Origin: Tengunoibacter tsumagoiensis
GTDB taxonomy: Bacteria; Chloroflexota; Ktedonobacteria; Ktedonobacterales; Ktedonobacteraceae
NCBI RefSeq assembly: GCF_003967535.1
Contig: NZ_BIFR01000002.1
Coordinates: 2,108,001-2,172,000 of the forward strand
Direction: 5' to 3'
Length of the DNA stretch: 64,000 bases
In this document: positions 1 to 9,636 of the stretch, in pieces
Numbering within the stretch: the stretch's first letter is position 1
Layout of the letters: each line of letters opens with the position of its first letter
The notes under the pieces: model-generated
What the model was told of the DNA's origin: nothing
Database searches by the model: none
Seen by the model: the letters and a program-made list of their open reading frames with translations, nothing else
Position numbers and translations under genes: made by a program

Positions 1-2008
1 TCTGACTATGCAAACGCGCTCTCTCAGTGCGTGAGAGGGTTCCATAGACAATATCACGAATAAGCGCATGGCGAAAGACATACTGAGGACTATCCTGTCC
101 ACCCTGTAGTTGCACCAGCATCTCGCGCCTTTGCAAGCTTTCAAGGACCTGATGAAGCTCCTCATCACTCAGCCCATCTGACAGGACCTGTAGTGTCTGA
201 TAGCTCAACGTTCGATTCACTACTGAGGCCCTTTGTAAAAGCATGCGTTCCAGAGGCAAGAGTTGATCCAGACGAGCCAGAATAGTGGCATGAATGGTAT
301 CTGGTAACGCAAGCTCCTGACCATCGTGTTGAGATTGCTCACGCGTGACATGAAGCAGTTCAAGTGCAAAAAATGGATTTCCGCCAGAACGCTCAGCAAT
401 CTCGTGAGAGATAGACTCTGGAAGCTCTGGATGACGTTTCAGAAGAAGACGCTGAATCTCTTGTGAAGGCAGTGGCTGCAACAATAACGTTTTCACAGTA
501 TGCTGTCTACCCTGCCAGGCCAGATTCTTTTCGAGAAGTTCTGGTCGTCCAATCACAAGAAAGAGAATTGGGGCTTTCGTTCGACGCTGGCTCAGGTAAG
601 CGATCAGATCGAATAAAGCGTCGCTCGCCCAATGGAGATCCTCAAAAACCAGAATATGAGGCGACTTTTGAGCCAGCAGTTCAAGGAGGATACGCCAGGC
701 CTCAAACAGACTTTCACGGTTCGTGGCAAGAAATTGCGATGGTACGATCTCATTGAGCGTCTGATAGAGATTCTCGCTGACACTTGTGAGAATCTGTTCA
801 AGCAAGGCAGTACCGATATCTGCACCATGCACCTTGAGACTTTCAAGAAGCTGTCTGGACTGCATACCTGGTGGAAGAGGCGGTGAGGCTGGTGAAGGCC
901 GTGGTGGGACAGCTAAAGGGTTGATAATCTTCACGCCTCTCTTAAGATCATTGAGGCTAGTTACCTTTTTTAAATTCTCTTTATCGCTTAACCAGCTAAG
1001 GCGATTATGTAGCTCCGTTTGTTTAGGTTCAAATGGTACAGACAAGGTGTCCTGCTTAGTTGATACAGACGGATCATTCTCGTCAATACCCAGAGTCAAC
1101 AAAATAAGATCTGCCAGCCGCTCACTATCATGGTTGGAAAAACCACCCTGGCGAAAGATGGTCTGAAGCAGACCTTTCTCTGGAGCCTGCCCTAAGAGTC
1201 TGGACAGCAGCCCACGCATAGGCCAGTAGGTAAGCGTCTGCCCATATGGTAAACAGGGAGCAAATGCAACCTTAAAACCTTCAGAAGGTTGAAGATGAGC
1301 CAGAAACTCTTCAATCAGACGCGTTTTTCCTGTCCCTGCTGGAGCTATAATCTGAGCAACCTGTGGATGCTGCTCTTTCACGACCTGCAATCTTAACAAT
1401 TTTAGCTGAAGTAGGTCTTCAAGCCGACCAACAAATGGCGGACGTTCAATAAGACACGTTGATCGTCGTCCCTCTAAGGGAAAAACCGTCAAGGGTACCT
1501 GTTTGCCTTTTGCTTGTAACAGTCGGCTTTCATGAAAAGAATAGGCTGAACGAGCAGCTTGAGCCGTCCGCTCACTCACTAGAATCTCTCCAGGCGTGGC
1601 CCCCTGTTGCAAACGAGCAGAAACATTAACGGCATCGCCTGTTACCAGAAAATCCAGACGATCGGGGTTATTGGTAGCGACTACCACTCCAGTGTTGACC
1701 CCAATTCGTAAATTGAAGTGTCGATTGAGAATTTCATCCTGTGCGATCGCATCGCGCAAGGCCAGAGCCGATGCCAATGCCCGTTCAGGATCATCATCGT
1801 GTACCTGAGAAAGTCCGAAGATCGCCATCACTGCATCGCCAATAAACTTCTCTAATGTCCCACCACGGGGAACGATAATGCGGCGCGCATGATCATAATA
1901 GCGGTTCATCAAAGCGCGAACATCCTCAGCATCAAACATCTCCCCGAGCGCAGTTGAACCAACTACATCGGCAAACAGAATCGTTACCAGCTTTCGCTCT
2001 TCAGACAT
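1..2008 (-). CDS. Class III adenylate/guanylate cyclase fused to AAA ATPase (C-terminus off window)
   Basis: The reading frame begins at ATG 2008 and stays open to base 1, so about 669 N-terminal residues are visible. Residues 1-170 form a class III nucleotide cyclase domain: the opening reads EERKLVTILFADVVGST, followed by LEKFIGDAVMAIFG and FLVTGDAVNVSARLQ. Next comes an AAA/predicted-ATPase module with Walker A APAGTGKT (near base 1330) and a Walker B-like LVFEDLHWA (near base 640). In this family the ATPase is normally followed by TPR-like helices, which would lie outside the window. Such proteins are thought to couple signal sensing to cyclic nucleotide synthesis in the cytoplasm; the signal is unknown. 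AGGAGTG lies just upstream of the start. The gene is divergent from the membrane protein at 2243. The domain call is firm; enzymatic activity is inferred. Confidence 0.9.
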   Translation of the reverse strand, partial: MSEERKLVTILFADVVGSTALGEMFDAEDVRALMNRYYDHARRIIVPRGGTLEKFIGDAVMAIFGLSQVHDDDPERALASALALRDAIAQDEILNRHFNLRIGVNTGVVVATNNPDRLDFLVTGDAVNVSARLQQGATPGEILVSERTAQAARSAYSFHESRLLQAKGKQVPLTVFPLEGRRSTCLIERPPFVGRLEDLLQLKLLRLQVVKEQHPQVAQIIAPAGTGKTRLIEEFLAHLQPSEGFKVAFAPCLPYGQTLTYWPMRGLLSRLLGQAPEKGLLQTIFRQGGFSNHDSERLADLILLTLGIDENDPSVSTKQDTLSVPFEPKQTELHNRLSWLSDKENLKKVTSLNDLKRGVKIINPLAVPPRPSPASPPLPPGMQSRQLLESLKVHGADIGTALLEQILTSVSENLYQTLNEIVPSQFLATNRESLFEAWRILLELLAQKSPHILVFEDLHWASDALFDLIAYLSQRRTKAPILFLVIGRPELLEKNLAWQGRQHTVKTLLLQPLPSQEIQRLLLKRHPELPESISHEIAERSGGNPFFALELLHVTREQSQHDGQELALPDTIHATILARLDQLLPLERMLLQRASVVNRTLSYQTLQVLSDGLSDEELHQVLESLQRREMLVQLQGGQDSPQYVFRHALIRDIVYGTLSRTERARLHSQ

Positions 2009-2242
2009 AAAACACTCCTCACATGCGGCTCGCTTGTCATCGTCTTCTTCCTTCTAATTTTAACCGACTACTAGCTTTTGCGCAAATTTCTGAACGTATA
2101 CACAGGGCATTTTAGCGCTCTCAGAAGCGGGCAGGCGTGAGAAAGCGCGAAGAATATGAAACTTTTGCAGCGTTTATAAAAAGAGTGTAAAATGTATCTT
2201 ATTATTGCTACGATGCGACTCTCATTCGCAAGGAGGCCCACT

Positions 2243-3067
2243 TTGCAACAGCAGCCATATTGGCGGTACGATAGACATCTCGCCTCAACAGATCGACTTC
2301 CTTCGCCACAAACGCTCCCACAAGAACGAACATTCTTCGCAAGCTTTATTCAGGCTCTCGCAATAATCATGCTAGCGCCTATCCTGATTGCAAACCTGCA
2401 TCCATTCTTTGATCAATGGTGCCCGGCTCTGCCTGATTTCTTTGCGCACCATCATCTGACCGAGCTGAACGCCTTGCTCACGACCTGCCTACTCCTTGCA
2501 CTGCTTATTCTTTTTATTGGATTGTTTTTCGTGGCCTTCTCAACGTTCTATACCATCCTTATGGTCACGCTCTATTATCTCGCCCTCATTCTCCTCAGTC
2601 TATTATTGCTCAATGTGGTTGCGACAACCTTTGCAGAACAGGCATTACAAGATATGTTGTTGAATGGGTATGCAGGTATATTACACTTTTTTGATAGTCT
2701 GGACCCTTCTCTTTTGCCAATCGTTGGGGTTATTACGCTGTTTCTCGCCTATACGTTCAATGCTTATCTGGCTCTCAAGTATGTTGAGCGCAAGAGAGTG
2801 CAACAAAGCCCTGTACTTTTCCTGGTGGAGACAATGGCGATTCTTTCAATCTTTGGCGATGGAGTTGGAGGTGGGAAAGCGCTTTTTACCTTGATTAATA
2901 GTGCCAGCCTCCATCCTATTAAGGCTAACCTGCTTGCGTCGAATGCCTATCCCTTTAGTCTGGCTGCGAGTATCGTACTCACATTGGCCTTTGTTTTTAT
3001 CGAGATCGCTGGAGCCATTCCTCAAACGCAAGCAAACTCGCCTGCTTTCAGGAGAAGGATGTCTTAA
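2243..3067 (+). CDS. Multi-pass membrane protein of unknown function
   Basis: I do not recognise this 274-residue protein. The start is placed at TTG 2243 because a perfect AAGGAGG sits at 2230-2236, six bases upstream; in-frame ATGs at 2192 and 2213 lie upstream of this ribosome site and are less likely. After about 35 polar residues there are roughly six hydrophobic segments, including a long one rich in Leu and Ile in the middle third. The C-terminal tail is short and basic (AFRRRMS). No catalytic motif was seen. It is probably an integral cytoplasmic-membrane protein; the neighbours give no clue to its role. Confidence 0.7.
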   Translation: MQQQPYWRYDRHLASTDRLPSPQTLPQERTFFASFIQALAIIMLAPILIANLHPFFDQWCPALPDFFAHHHLTELNALLTTCLLLALLILFIGLFFVAFSTFYTILMVTLYYLALILLSLLLLNVVATTFAEQALQDMLLNGYAGILHFFDSLDPSLLPIVGVITLFLAYTFNAYLALKYVERKRVQQSPVLFLVETMAILSIFGDGVGGGKALFTLINSASLHPIKANLLASNAYPFSLAASIVLTLAFVFIEIAGAIPQTQANSPAFRRRMS

Positions 3068-3277
3068 ACTCTGTCGGTCTGTATGAAATGATGTTGTCTT
3101 ACATTGTTAAAGGGGAGGGGCAGTCCAGCAACAAAATCTGGGATGAGCTACGTGCCGCTTTGTGTCAAAAGGTTGGCCGCACATCCAAAACAACGGTCAT
3201 ATACAACTCTCCATCTTTTCTCGCGTATATCAGTTAAGTGAGCAGTCTACCAAACCCAAATAGGAGGAACATACGAC

Positions 3278-3610
3278 ATGATGCCGCAAAAAGAAGTGGA
3301 TGATTCACGCCACGAGCCAACAGAGCCAATATATGGGAGATACGAAGAGGAGCAGCCATCTGCTCGCCAACAATATGAGACCACCAACAAACAATCGCAG
3401 GGCGGATCGTCAGCAAAAGTGTATCCGATGCCGCGTGACAACAAGAATAGATACTATCTCGCAGTGTTCATCATTTCGCTGGTGATGCTTCTCCTTTTTG
3501 CTCTTCTGACTGTATTTTTTATAGGAGGAACGGGAGGATGGGTCAGCCTCATAGTCATCGCTGGGGTCATCTTCCTTCTAGCCACTGTAGTAGTCGAGAA
3601 GATGAAGTAA
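3278..3610 (+). CDS. Small membrane protein with polar N-terminus
   Basis: A 110-residue protein, family not recognised. Residues 1-57 are polar and rich in Glu, Gln and Ser. Two hydrophobic segments follow (about 59-82 and 87-105), ending in VEKMK. TAGGAGG at 3261-3267 precedes the ATG, with an ATG-ATG pair at the start (MMPQ). The topology suggests a two-helix membrane hairpin with a disordered cytoplasmic arm. It lies about 200 bp after the larger membrane protein on the same strand and could share its transcript. The function is unknown. Confidence 0.65.
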   Translation: MMPQKEVDDSRHEPTEPIYGRYEEEQPSARQQYETTNKQSQGGSSAKVYPMPRDNKNRYYLAVFIISLVMLLLFALLTVFFIGGTGGWVSLIVIAGVIFLLATVVVEKMK

Positions 3611-3716
3611 GTAATGATCATATGCCCGAAGAGATCTAGCACGTGTGCACACACTTCCCCTGGCTATGTTCACCTTGATCGCGTGCAGGAAGCCCCGTGC
3701 CTTTTAGGCCTGATTC

Positions 3717-3911
3717 TTACCCACATCTTTTAAGGTTATCAATAGCAAGCCCGATGAGAGGCCAAACGAAATTCTCCTCGCTCTCAGGAATAGCTTCAAG
3801 ATCATCCTTGCAGATACGCCTGAGAAGCGGCTCTAGGAACATATGGGTAAAGACAGGATTGTAAATAGGGGGTTCATGACCCTTAGAGCTATGAAGTACA
3901 ACGTCGCTTGT
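3717..3911 (-). pseudogene. Possible C-terminal fragment of a decayed gene
   Basis: On the minus strand an open frame of about 64 codons ends in TAA at 3717. It reads like real protein (KGHEPPIYNP, then FLEPLLRRICKDDLEAIPES and FVWPLIGLAID) but has no start codon and is closed upstream by TGA at 3912-3914. The remaining bases up to 4040 show no long frame. This pattern suits the tail of a broken gene. I could not assign a family. Confidence 0.35.
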
Positions 3912-4044
3912 TCAACAGACGAACTTTTCAGCGTCAAACGGAGATCCGCTTAACGCTATGCCAGGCCTTAGCCGATTTCTACGGCGTCACCACTGTCTCA
4001 AGCGTACGTTTCACAATAACGCGAGTGCCAATCAGCCTACTTGA

Positions 4045-4097
4045 GAGTGTGCTCATCCCTTTGTCTCAAACTCCAATTGGGCGTTGAGAGCACACTC
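4045..4097 (-). terminator. Inverted repeat after the ABC exporter operon
   Basis: GAGTGTGCTC (4045-4054) and GAGCACACTC (4088-4097) form a perfect 10-bp stem around a 33-base loop. It starts 17 bases beyond the permease stop on the minus strand, so it is probably the end of that transcript. There is no clear U-run. Confidence 0.4.
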
Positions 4098-4113
4098 ACC
4101 CTCTGCCTGAAGC

Positions 4114-4932
4114 TTAACGCGCCGTCCGATTGCCATACGTCCAGACTGAGAGAGGAACAAAGATAATCAGGATCCCCAGACACCACGCCAGAGCCTGCCA
4201 GAGTGTTGTCACATCGACCTGATTGAGAAGAAGTCCACGAACAGCATTCACAACAATCGTCACTGGCTGGTGCTCCGCAAAGACACGTAGCCAATCAGGC
4301 ATACTATCAGTCTGAACAAAAGCGCTACTTGCAAAGGTAAGCGGGAAGAGCCAGATAAAGCCCGCCGATTGCGCTGCCTCAACGCTGCTAACCGCCATCC
4401 CAATCGTCGCGGAGATCCATGAGAAGGAAAAACTGGTCAACAATAGCATTCCTACGGCGCCAATCCAATAGAGAACCGGACCGTCTGGCCGAAAGCCCAC
4501 AAGGAGCCCTACTACCCACATAACAAAGACGATAAAGACATTGCGCATCAGATCAGAGATAGTTCGACCTGTTAACACTGCCGATTTGGCCATTGGTAAG
4601 GAACGAAAACGATCAACCAGACCGCGTTGCAGGTCAGTAGCCAGACCAATTCCAGTGGTCGTCGAACCAAAGATAACGGTCTGCGTAAAGATACCAGCCA
4701 TGAGATAATTCACATAGCTGGTTCCTTTAATTGCAATTGCCCCACCAAACACGTAGCGAAACAGGAGGACGAACATGATTGGCTGAATCGTGGAAAAGAT
4801 CAGCTCTTCAGGAATACGCGGAATCTGGGTAAGATTTCGTTTGGCAAGAACCCAGGCATCTGCAAGTGTCCAGTACAGAGATGATCCTTTTGCAGGCTGT
4901 AAATGTTCAACAGATTGGAGATCGCTGTTCAT
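4114..4932 (-). CDS. ABC-2 type exporter permease (DrrB-like)
   Basis: A 272-residue membrane component of a drug or antibiotic-type ABC exporter. After a cytoplasmic N-terminus there are about six transmembrane helices, and the ABC-2 signature region is visible (FGSTTTGIGLATDLQRGLVDRFRSLPM), typical of DrrB-like permeases that couple to a DrrA-type ATPase. The length is normal for the family. The ATG overlaps the ATPase stop by four bases (ATGA at 4929-4932), so the two are translationally coupled. Two copies of each subunit would form the exporter in the cytoplasmic membrane. The substrate cannot be read from the sequence. Confidence 0.9.
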   Translation of the reverse strand: MNSDLQSVEHLQPAKGSSLYWTLADAWVLAKRNLTQIPRIPEELIFSTIQPIMFVLLFRYVFGGAIAIKGTSYVNYLMAGIFTQTVIFGSTTTGIGLATDLQRGLVDRFRSLPMAKSAVLTGRTISDLMRNVFIVFVMWVVGLLVGFRPDGPVLYWIGAVGMLLLTSFSFSWISATIGMAVSSVEAAQSAGFIWLFPLTFASSAFVQTDSMPDWLRVFAEHQPVTIVVNAVRGLLLNQVDVTTLWQALAWCLGILIIFVPLSVWTYGNRTAR

Positions 4933-5936
4933 CGAGCACTCCTTTGCGGTGTTTTGTCGCTCACAAGCTTGTCACTTAAAGCATTGCCCTCTTCAGCAGC
5001 ATGGCCTGTGAGGGTCAGGAAAACATCGTCCAGCGTTGGACGGCGCAAGGCTAAGTCGTCTATCTCAACTTGAGCCTGATCCAGATCACGTACAATCTCT
5101 ACTAACAGGTTCGTTCCTTTTTTGACTGGAACAATCAGATGACGATGTTCGCTGTCAATCTGGATCTCGCCTACGCTATATTTGCGCACTGACTCTAAAG
5201 CTGCATTGAGATCTCCACCACGACCAACTGTAAGCTCCAGACGCTCGCCTCCCACCTGCGTTTTCAGCTCATCAGCAGTGCCTTTCGCAATAACCCGTCC
5301 ATGATCCACAACCGCGATCTGCTGAGCCAGTTGATCAGCCTCCTCAAGATATTGTGTTGTAAGCAGTACAGTTGTACCATCATGAACAAGATCACTAATG
5401 ACTTTCCACATCGCCAGGCGACCACGTGGGTCCAGGCCGGTAGTTGGCTCATCGAGAAAGAGGACTGGTGGCATCATAATCAAGCTGGCTGCCAGATCCA
5501 GGCGGCGACGCATCCCACCAGAATAAGTTTTGACCGTGCGTCCACCAGCCTCGACAAGATCAAAACGCTCCAGAAGCTCCTTTGCGCGTCTTCTGGCATT
5601 GGCACCTGAAAGATGGTAAAGCTGGCCAAACATTTTAAGATTTTCATAACCAGTTAGATACTCATCCACAGCCGCATACTGGCCCGTCAGGCCAATTCGT
5701 GCCCGTAGCTGCTCTGCCTGTGTGACGACATCCAGACCTGCAACCATCGCCCGGCCAGCATCGGGCTTCAATAGCGTGGTGAGAATGCGGACGGTTGTTG
5801 TCTTGCCAGCTCCATTGGGACCAAGTACTCCTAGAACGGTCCCTTCCTCGGCAATCAGATCCAGGCCTGCCAGGGCCTGGGTCTTGCCATAGGTCTTCTG
5901 TAATCCTTCAGCCAGAATGGCTGGTGCATTCGTCAT
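4929..5936 (-). CDS. ABC exporter ATP-binding protein (DrrA-like)
   Basis: A 335-residue ATPase: Walker A GPNGAGKTT, signature YSGGMRRRLD, Walker B LIMMPPVLFLDEPT, then an H-loop region in TTQYLEEADQL. The residues after about 230 match the extra C-terminal domain common in DrrA-type subunits (DUF4162-like). I place the start at ATG 5936 (MTNAPAI) because AAGGAAG lies nine bases upstream; a further 20 codons of open frame upstream show no ribosome site. It powers the permease encoded immediately downstream. Regulation is not evident. Confidence 0.92.
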   Translation of the reverse strand: MTNAPAILAEGLQKTYGKTQALAGLDLIAEEGTVLGVLGPNGAGKTTTVRILTTLLKPDAGRAMVAGLDVVTQAEQLRARIGLTGQYAAVDEYLTGYENLKMFGQLYHLSGANARRRAKELLERFDLVEAGGRTVKTYSGGMRRRLDLAASLIMMPPVLFLDEPTTGLDPRGRLAMWKVISDLVHDGTTVLLTTQYLEEADQLAQQIAVVDHGRVIAKGTADELKTQVGGERLELTVGRGGDLNAALESVRKYSVGEIQIDSEHRHLIVPVKKGTNLLVEIVRDLDQAQVEIDDLALRRPTLDDVFLTLTGHAAEEGNALSDKLVSDKTPQRSAR

Positions 5937-6142
5937 ATATGTCTTCTTCCTTTGTTCTATCATTTCCAACGTCAGAAGCGCAGCGGCACGCATCAAGAGC
6001 GGCGGCTTTACATTGATGGATTGCGCTCGCCAGGAGACCCTTCAGAGTAGCAACACGTTATGCAGTGACCATAACCTGCTGCTTCATTCCAGCTTCATAA
6101 TGGCCAGAGAGATAGCAAGCAAACTCTGGATGCGAACGCAAT

Positions 6143-6802
6143 CTATACCACCAGGAGGCCCTTCATCATCTCGATGACAAAGGTGATCTCATCTTCATTG
6201 ATCGTATGGCCCATACGCGGATAGATGCGCTCCGTGACAGCAGCCCCCAGCTTTTCAAACACCTGTGCAGAAAGATCGACGCGTTCCTTTGGGATATGCT
6301 GATCACGATCGCTACAACCCAGAAAGACAGGCGTGTTCGCCAGCGAGCCTGCATAATTTCGATCGATACCATCAGGTCCAATCAATCCTCCACTCAGGCC
6401 AGCAACACCACCATACCTCCGCGCATTACGAGCCGCAAATTCCAATGAAAGACAGGCTCCTTGAGAGAAACCCAGCAGGATTGTTCGCTCCGCCGAGATT
6501 CCGCTGGCATCTAAATGGGCAAGTAAGTCCGTAATTACCGTCAGAGCAGAAGAGAGTCCTGGTTCGTTTTTCTCAATTGGAGAGAGAAAACTATACGGAT
6601 ACCAGGTGTAATCTGCCGCCTGCGGGGCCAGATAGACAAAACCTGGCTGATGAATCTCAGTTGTCAGGCCAAGAATATCTTCTGGCGATGCTCCCCGACC
6701 GTGAAGCATAATCATCGCCGCTTTGGCCTGCTCAATGGGCTCTCCAGCTATTAAAACAGGTTGTCCCTGATGTGGCCTATTTTGCTGTGTCATATCGTCC
6801 AT
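6143..6802 (-). CDS. Phospholipase/carboxylesterase family alpha/beta hydrolase
   Basis: A 219-residue serine hydrolase of the phospholipase/carboxylesterase (YpfH/dienelactone hydrolase-like) family. The oxyanion region reads MLHGRGASPED, the nucleophile elbow GFSQG, the acid lies in GCSDRDQHIP and the catalytic His in MGHTINEDE. Start ATG 6802 is favoured by AGGAGAGG six bases upstream. It has no signal peptide, so it should act on soluble esters in the cytoplasm. It stands alone between the exporter and the Nramp gene. The substrate is unknown. Confidence 0.88.
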   Translation of the reverse strand: MDDMTQQNRPHQGQPVLIAGEPIEQAKAAMIMLHGRGASPEDILGLTTEIHQPGFVYLAPQAADYTWYPYSFLSPIEKNEPGLSSALTVITDLLAHLDASGISAERTILLGFSQGACLSLEFAARNARRYGGVAGLSGGLIGPDGIDRNYAGSLANTPVFLGCSDRDQHIPKERVDLSAQVFEKLGAAVTERIYPRMGHTINEDEITFVIEMMKGLLVV

Positions 6803-6936
6803 TATTAACCTCTCCTGGCCTGTCACGTTCTTCGTAGCCAGATATTCTCATAGTATGAAAGCTTTAGACTGCTCAGATCGATTCTACTATGCTCATTATA
6901 TCCGCTCTGACTGCATAGCTGCCTGAAGTTCTCGCT

Positions 6937-8283
6937 CTAAGAACCCAATAAGTGGATTCCGAACAGGCCCAACACCTGAATCGCAAGATAAGCAATTGCC
7001 AACAAACTCACAATGACTGCTAACCCATAGGCCATGGCATTGAAGACCGGGCCATTGGTATAGTGACCCATCAGAGATTTTTTGTTGACCAGATAGAGAA
7101 TAGCAAACAGAATAACGGGCAGAACAATGCCATTTAACATCGAGAGATTGAGTAAGATCTGAACAACAGGAAGGTTGGGCAACATCGAGATAACAACCCC
7201 AAGGACGATAAGAGTGGTAAAGAGGCCCCAGAATGCTGGAGCCTCTTTCCAGCTTCGGCTCACGCCATTCTCCAGGCCCAGGGCCTCAGTAATCGAGTAA
7301 CAGGTTGAGATGGGAAGCACACCAGCCGCGAGAAAAGACGCTCCCAGAAGGCCTAATGCAAAGATGTATGTCGCATAAGGTCCTAGAAACGGTGCCAGTG
7401 CCTGTGCTGCATCTGCAGCATCTTTCAGAACAACTCCTTTTCCACCACTATGGAGAAATAGTGTTGCTGATGTGCAGATAATAATAAACGCAGCGACAAT
7501 ATTGGAGAAAACGGCGGAACTATAGACATCTACACGTTGTGGATTATAATCGCGCATAGTTACACCGCGCTCGACTACTGCACTCTGGACATAAATCTGC
7601 ATATACGGACTGATTGTTGTTCCCACTGCCGCCACAAGAGTCAGCAAAAAACCACTATTGAATTGAATAGTGGGCACAAACGAACCAAACGCGACATTTC
7701 CCCAATCGGGCTGAGCCATAAACGCTGCAATAAAGTAGGCAAAAAAGACGAGCGTAAGGGCCAGAAACACCTTTTCAACGCGCTGATACGACCCACGAGC
7801 CACCAGCCACCAGAGAATAATTCCAGCACAGGGAGCCCCAATCCAGGAAGGGATATGGAACAGGTTAAGAGCAGCCACAATACCAACAAATTCAGAGATG
7901 ACAATCCCGCCATTTGCCAGCAAGAACGTCAACATCACCAGTGCAGTCAGACGAATAGGAAAATTTTCACGAATAAGATCCGACAGCCCCTTGCCTGTTA
8001 CAGCTCCCATACGGGTGCACATCTCCTGGACTATCCCCATACCAAGCGTCAGCAGGACCATAACCCAGAGCATCTGAAAGCCATACTGCGCCCCCATACT
8101 ACTATAGGTAGCAATCCCTGATGCATCGTTTCCTGCACTGGCAGCAATCAGACCAGGACCGAAGAGCCCCAACAAGATCAGCCAGCGCGAACGTCGTCGC
8201 CCTTTCACGACAGGAAGCTTCCCAGTCACAGAAGCCGCTGGCAATGGAGCACTGATGATAGGTGTCTGTAATTCTTCTTTCAT
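6937..8283 (-). CDS. Nramp-family (SLC11) divalent metal transporter, probable Mg2+ type
   Basis: A 448-residue, roughly eleven-helix carrier of the Nramp fold. Helix 1 reads GPGLIAASAGNDASGIATYS (residues 42-61), so the canonical metal-binding DPGN motif is replaced by N-D-A-S-G. The unwound part of helix 6 reads VGTTISPYMQ (220-229) instead of the usual motif containing the soft-metal ligand Met before Pro-His. Nramp-related Mg2+ transporters such as clostridial NrmtA are known to deviate at this Met. The gene lies 27 bp downstream of a soluble MgtE_N/CBS protein on the same strand. I infer Mg2+ rather than Mn2+ transport from the altered ligands and this neighbour. GGGAG precedes the ATG. 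Confidence 0.88.
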   Translation of the reverse strand: MKEELQTPIISAPLPAASVTGKLPVVKGRRRSRWLILLGLFGPGLIAASAGNDASGIATYSSMGAQYGFQMLWVMVLLTLGMGIVQEMCTRMGAVTGKGLSDLIRENFPIRLTALVMLTFLLANGGIVISEFVGIVAALNLFHIPSWIGAPCAGIILWWLVARGSYQRVEKVFLALTLVFFAYFIAAFMAQPDWGNVAFGSFVPTIQFNSGFLLTLVAAVGTTISPYMQIYVQSAVVERGVTMRDYNPQRVDVYSSAVFSNIVAAFIIICTSATLFLHSGGKGVVLKDAADAAQALAPFLGPYATYIFALGLLGASFLAAGVLPISTCYSITEALGLENGVSRSWKEAPAFWGLFTTLIVLGVVISMLPNLPVVQILLNLSMLNGIVLPVILFAILYLVNKKSLMGHYTNGPVFNAMAYGLAVIVSLLAIAYLAIQVLGLFGIHLLGS

Positions 8284-8310
8284 GCTTCTCTCCCTCTTAC
8301 AGCGTTGAAC

Positions 8311-9636
8311 TCAAGCTCCCTGTAGCATACGACGACGCTTGCCTTCGCGACGATAAGTAAAAATCTTCGCGACACGATCGCGGAGCTCATCCGGCAAGAG
8401 GATATCCAGTGCATCATCAAAGGTGATAATACCAACCAGCGTGCCATCCTCTTCAACAACGGGAAGGGCACGAAGACCATATTCAGTCAGGAGAGCGGCT
8501 GCATCACGCTCTGGCGTGGTTGGATGCACACTCACAATATCGGACTCCATCAACATTCCAATGGGAGTTGAGCGATCAGGGCAGAAGACCAGTTCGCGTA
8601 GTGAGACGATTCCAAGTAAGCGTTCGCTACCAGGTTCATGAAGATAGATGTAATCGGCAAACTCTGGCTGCTCCTCCTGTTCACGAATCTGCTGCAACGC
8701 TGCGGAGACTGTCAGATTCGCAGAAAGGAACAGAAACTCATTTGTCATTAAGCCGCCAGCTGTATTTCTTTGATATGCCAGGAGCTCACGAAGCTCATCA
8801 GAATCTTCGCTTTCCATCAGACTGAGCAGGGCCTCAGCTTTCTCATCCTCCATGTCACTGACCACATCAGCCGCTACATCTGGACGCATCTCCTCCAGAA
8901 TATCTGAAGCTCGCTCCTCGGCAATCTCTTCGAGGATCGAGGCAGCCTCATCCGAGGTCATGGATTCCAGGGCATCCGCCACAGCCTCGTTCGAAAGAGA
9001 CTGCATAATCTCATCGCGCTGCTGATAAGAAAGGTCGTCTAACAGGCGAGCCAGATCAGCCGGGTGCAGTTTTTCAAGCCTATCATGCGAGACATGAAGC
9101 TGTACGGCTGGTGCATTGGAGGCAAAGTATTGCACATCAGCCCAGTCGAGCAATTTTTCGTTTCGCTGTGGAGCCGCGCCATTCCATAAAAAACCAAATG
9201 GGAGAATGCGACGCGAGAGGGCACGAAAGGAGACATCTACCGCTAGCAGGCGTACGAGCTTCTCGCCCGGCACCACACCCAGGGCCAGATCGTTTACGCG
9301 TACGACCCGACGCCCTTCAATATCCACCAGTTGTTTATCCAATACATCTTTACCAAGCAGAATCTCATCCACACGACGAGCAAAATGCTCAAGATTCAGG
9401 CTTAAAGAGGATAAACGCAAGTGACGTTCTGTAAACTCAGCAATCTGTTGAGCAGGGATGTAAAAATCACGATGAGCAGCATGGGCAATCAGTCCTGCCA
9501 GAGCAGGATAGGTCTCTTCACTCTTGCCCACAGTTGGATTGATTGACACAATAACATCTTTTAGGGTGGCCACTTTCTCGTGGCGTGCGTCCAGCAGGGG
9601 GATTCCTACCAGCTGGCTAAACATAAGCAGCGTCAT
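8311..9636 (-). CDS. Soluble PRC-barrel / MgtE_N / CBS protein, probable Mg2+ gate of the Nramp carrier
   Basis: A 441-residue cytoplasmic protein. Residues 1-75 and about 85-165 look like two PRC-barrel domains. About 180-290 is a helical MgtE_N superhelix (LHPADLARLLDDL, then repeated ALESM, ILEEM and SLMESE units). About 295-415 is a CBS pair (TAGGLMTNEFL, GIVSLRELV, GIITFDDALDILL). In MgtE the MgtE_N-CBS part senses Mg2+ and closes the pore; here the channel's membrane domain is absent and an Nramp carrier follows 27 bp downstream. I infer a stand-alone Mg2+-sensing regulator of that carrier. AGGAGA precedes ATG 9636. The gene has a long leader from a promoter near 10,250. Confidence 0.88.
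   Translation of the reverse strand: MTLLMFSQLVGIPLLDARHEKVATLKDVIVSINPTVGKSEETYPALAGLIAHAAHRDFYIPAQQIAEFTERHLRLSSLSLNLEHFARRVDEILLGKDVLDKQLVDIEGRRVVRVNDLALGVVPGEKLVRLLAVDVSFRALSRRILPFGFLWNGAAPQRNEKLLDWADVQYFASNAPAVQLHVSHDRLEKLHPADLARLLDDLSYQQRDEIMQSLSNEAVADALESMTSDEAASILEEIAEERASDILEEMRPDVAADVVSDMEDEKAEALLSLMESEDSDELRELLAYQRNTAGGLMTNEFLFLSANLTVSAALQQIREQEEQPEFADYIYLHEPGSERLLGIVSLRELVFCPDRSTPIGMLMESDIVSVHPTTPERDAAALLTEYGLRALPVVEEDGTLVGIITFDDALDILLPDELRDRVAKIFTYRREGKRRRMLQGA

Noticed and set aside
7537..8121. 194-codon open frame on the plus strand
   Set aside because: It is antisense to the Nramp gene, has no ribosome site, and its composition (Arg/Gln/His-rich) is that of a shadow frame.
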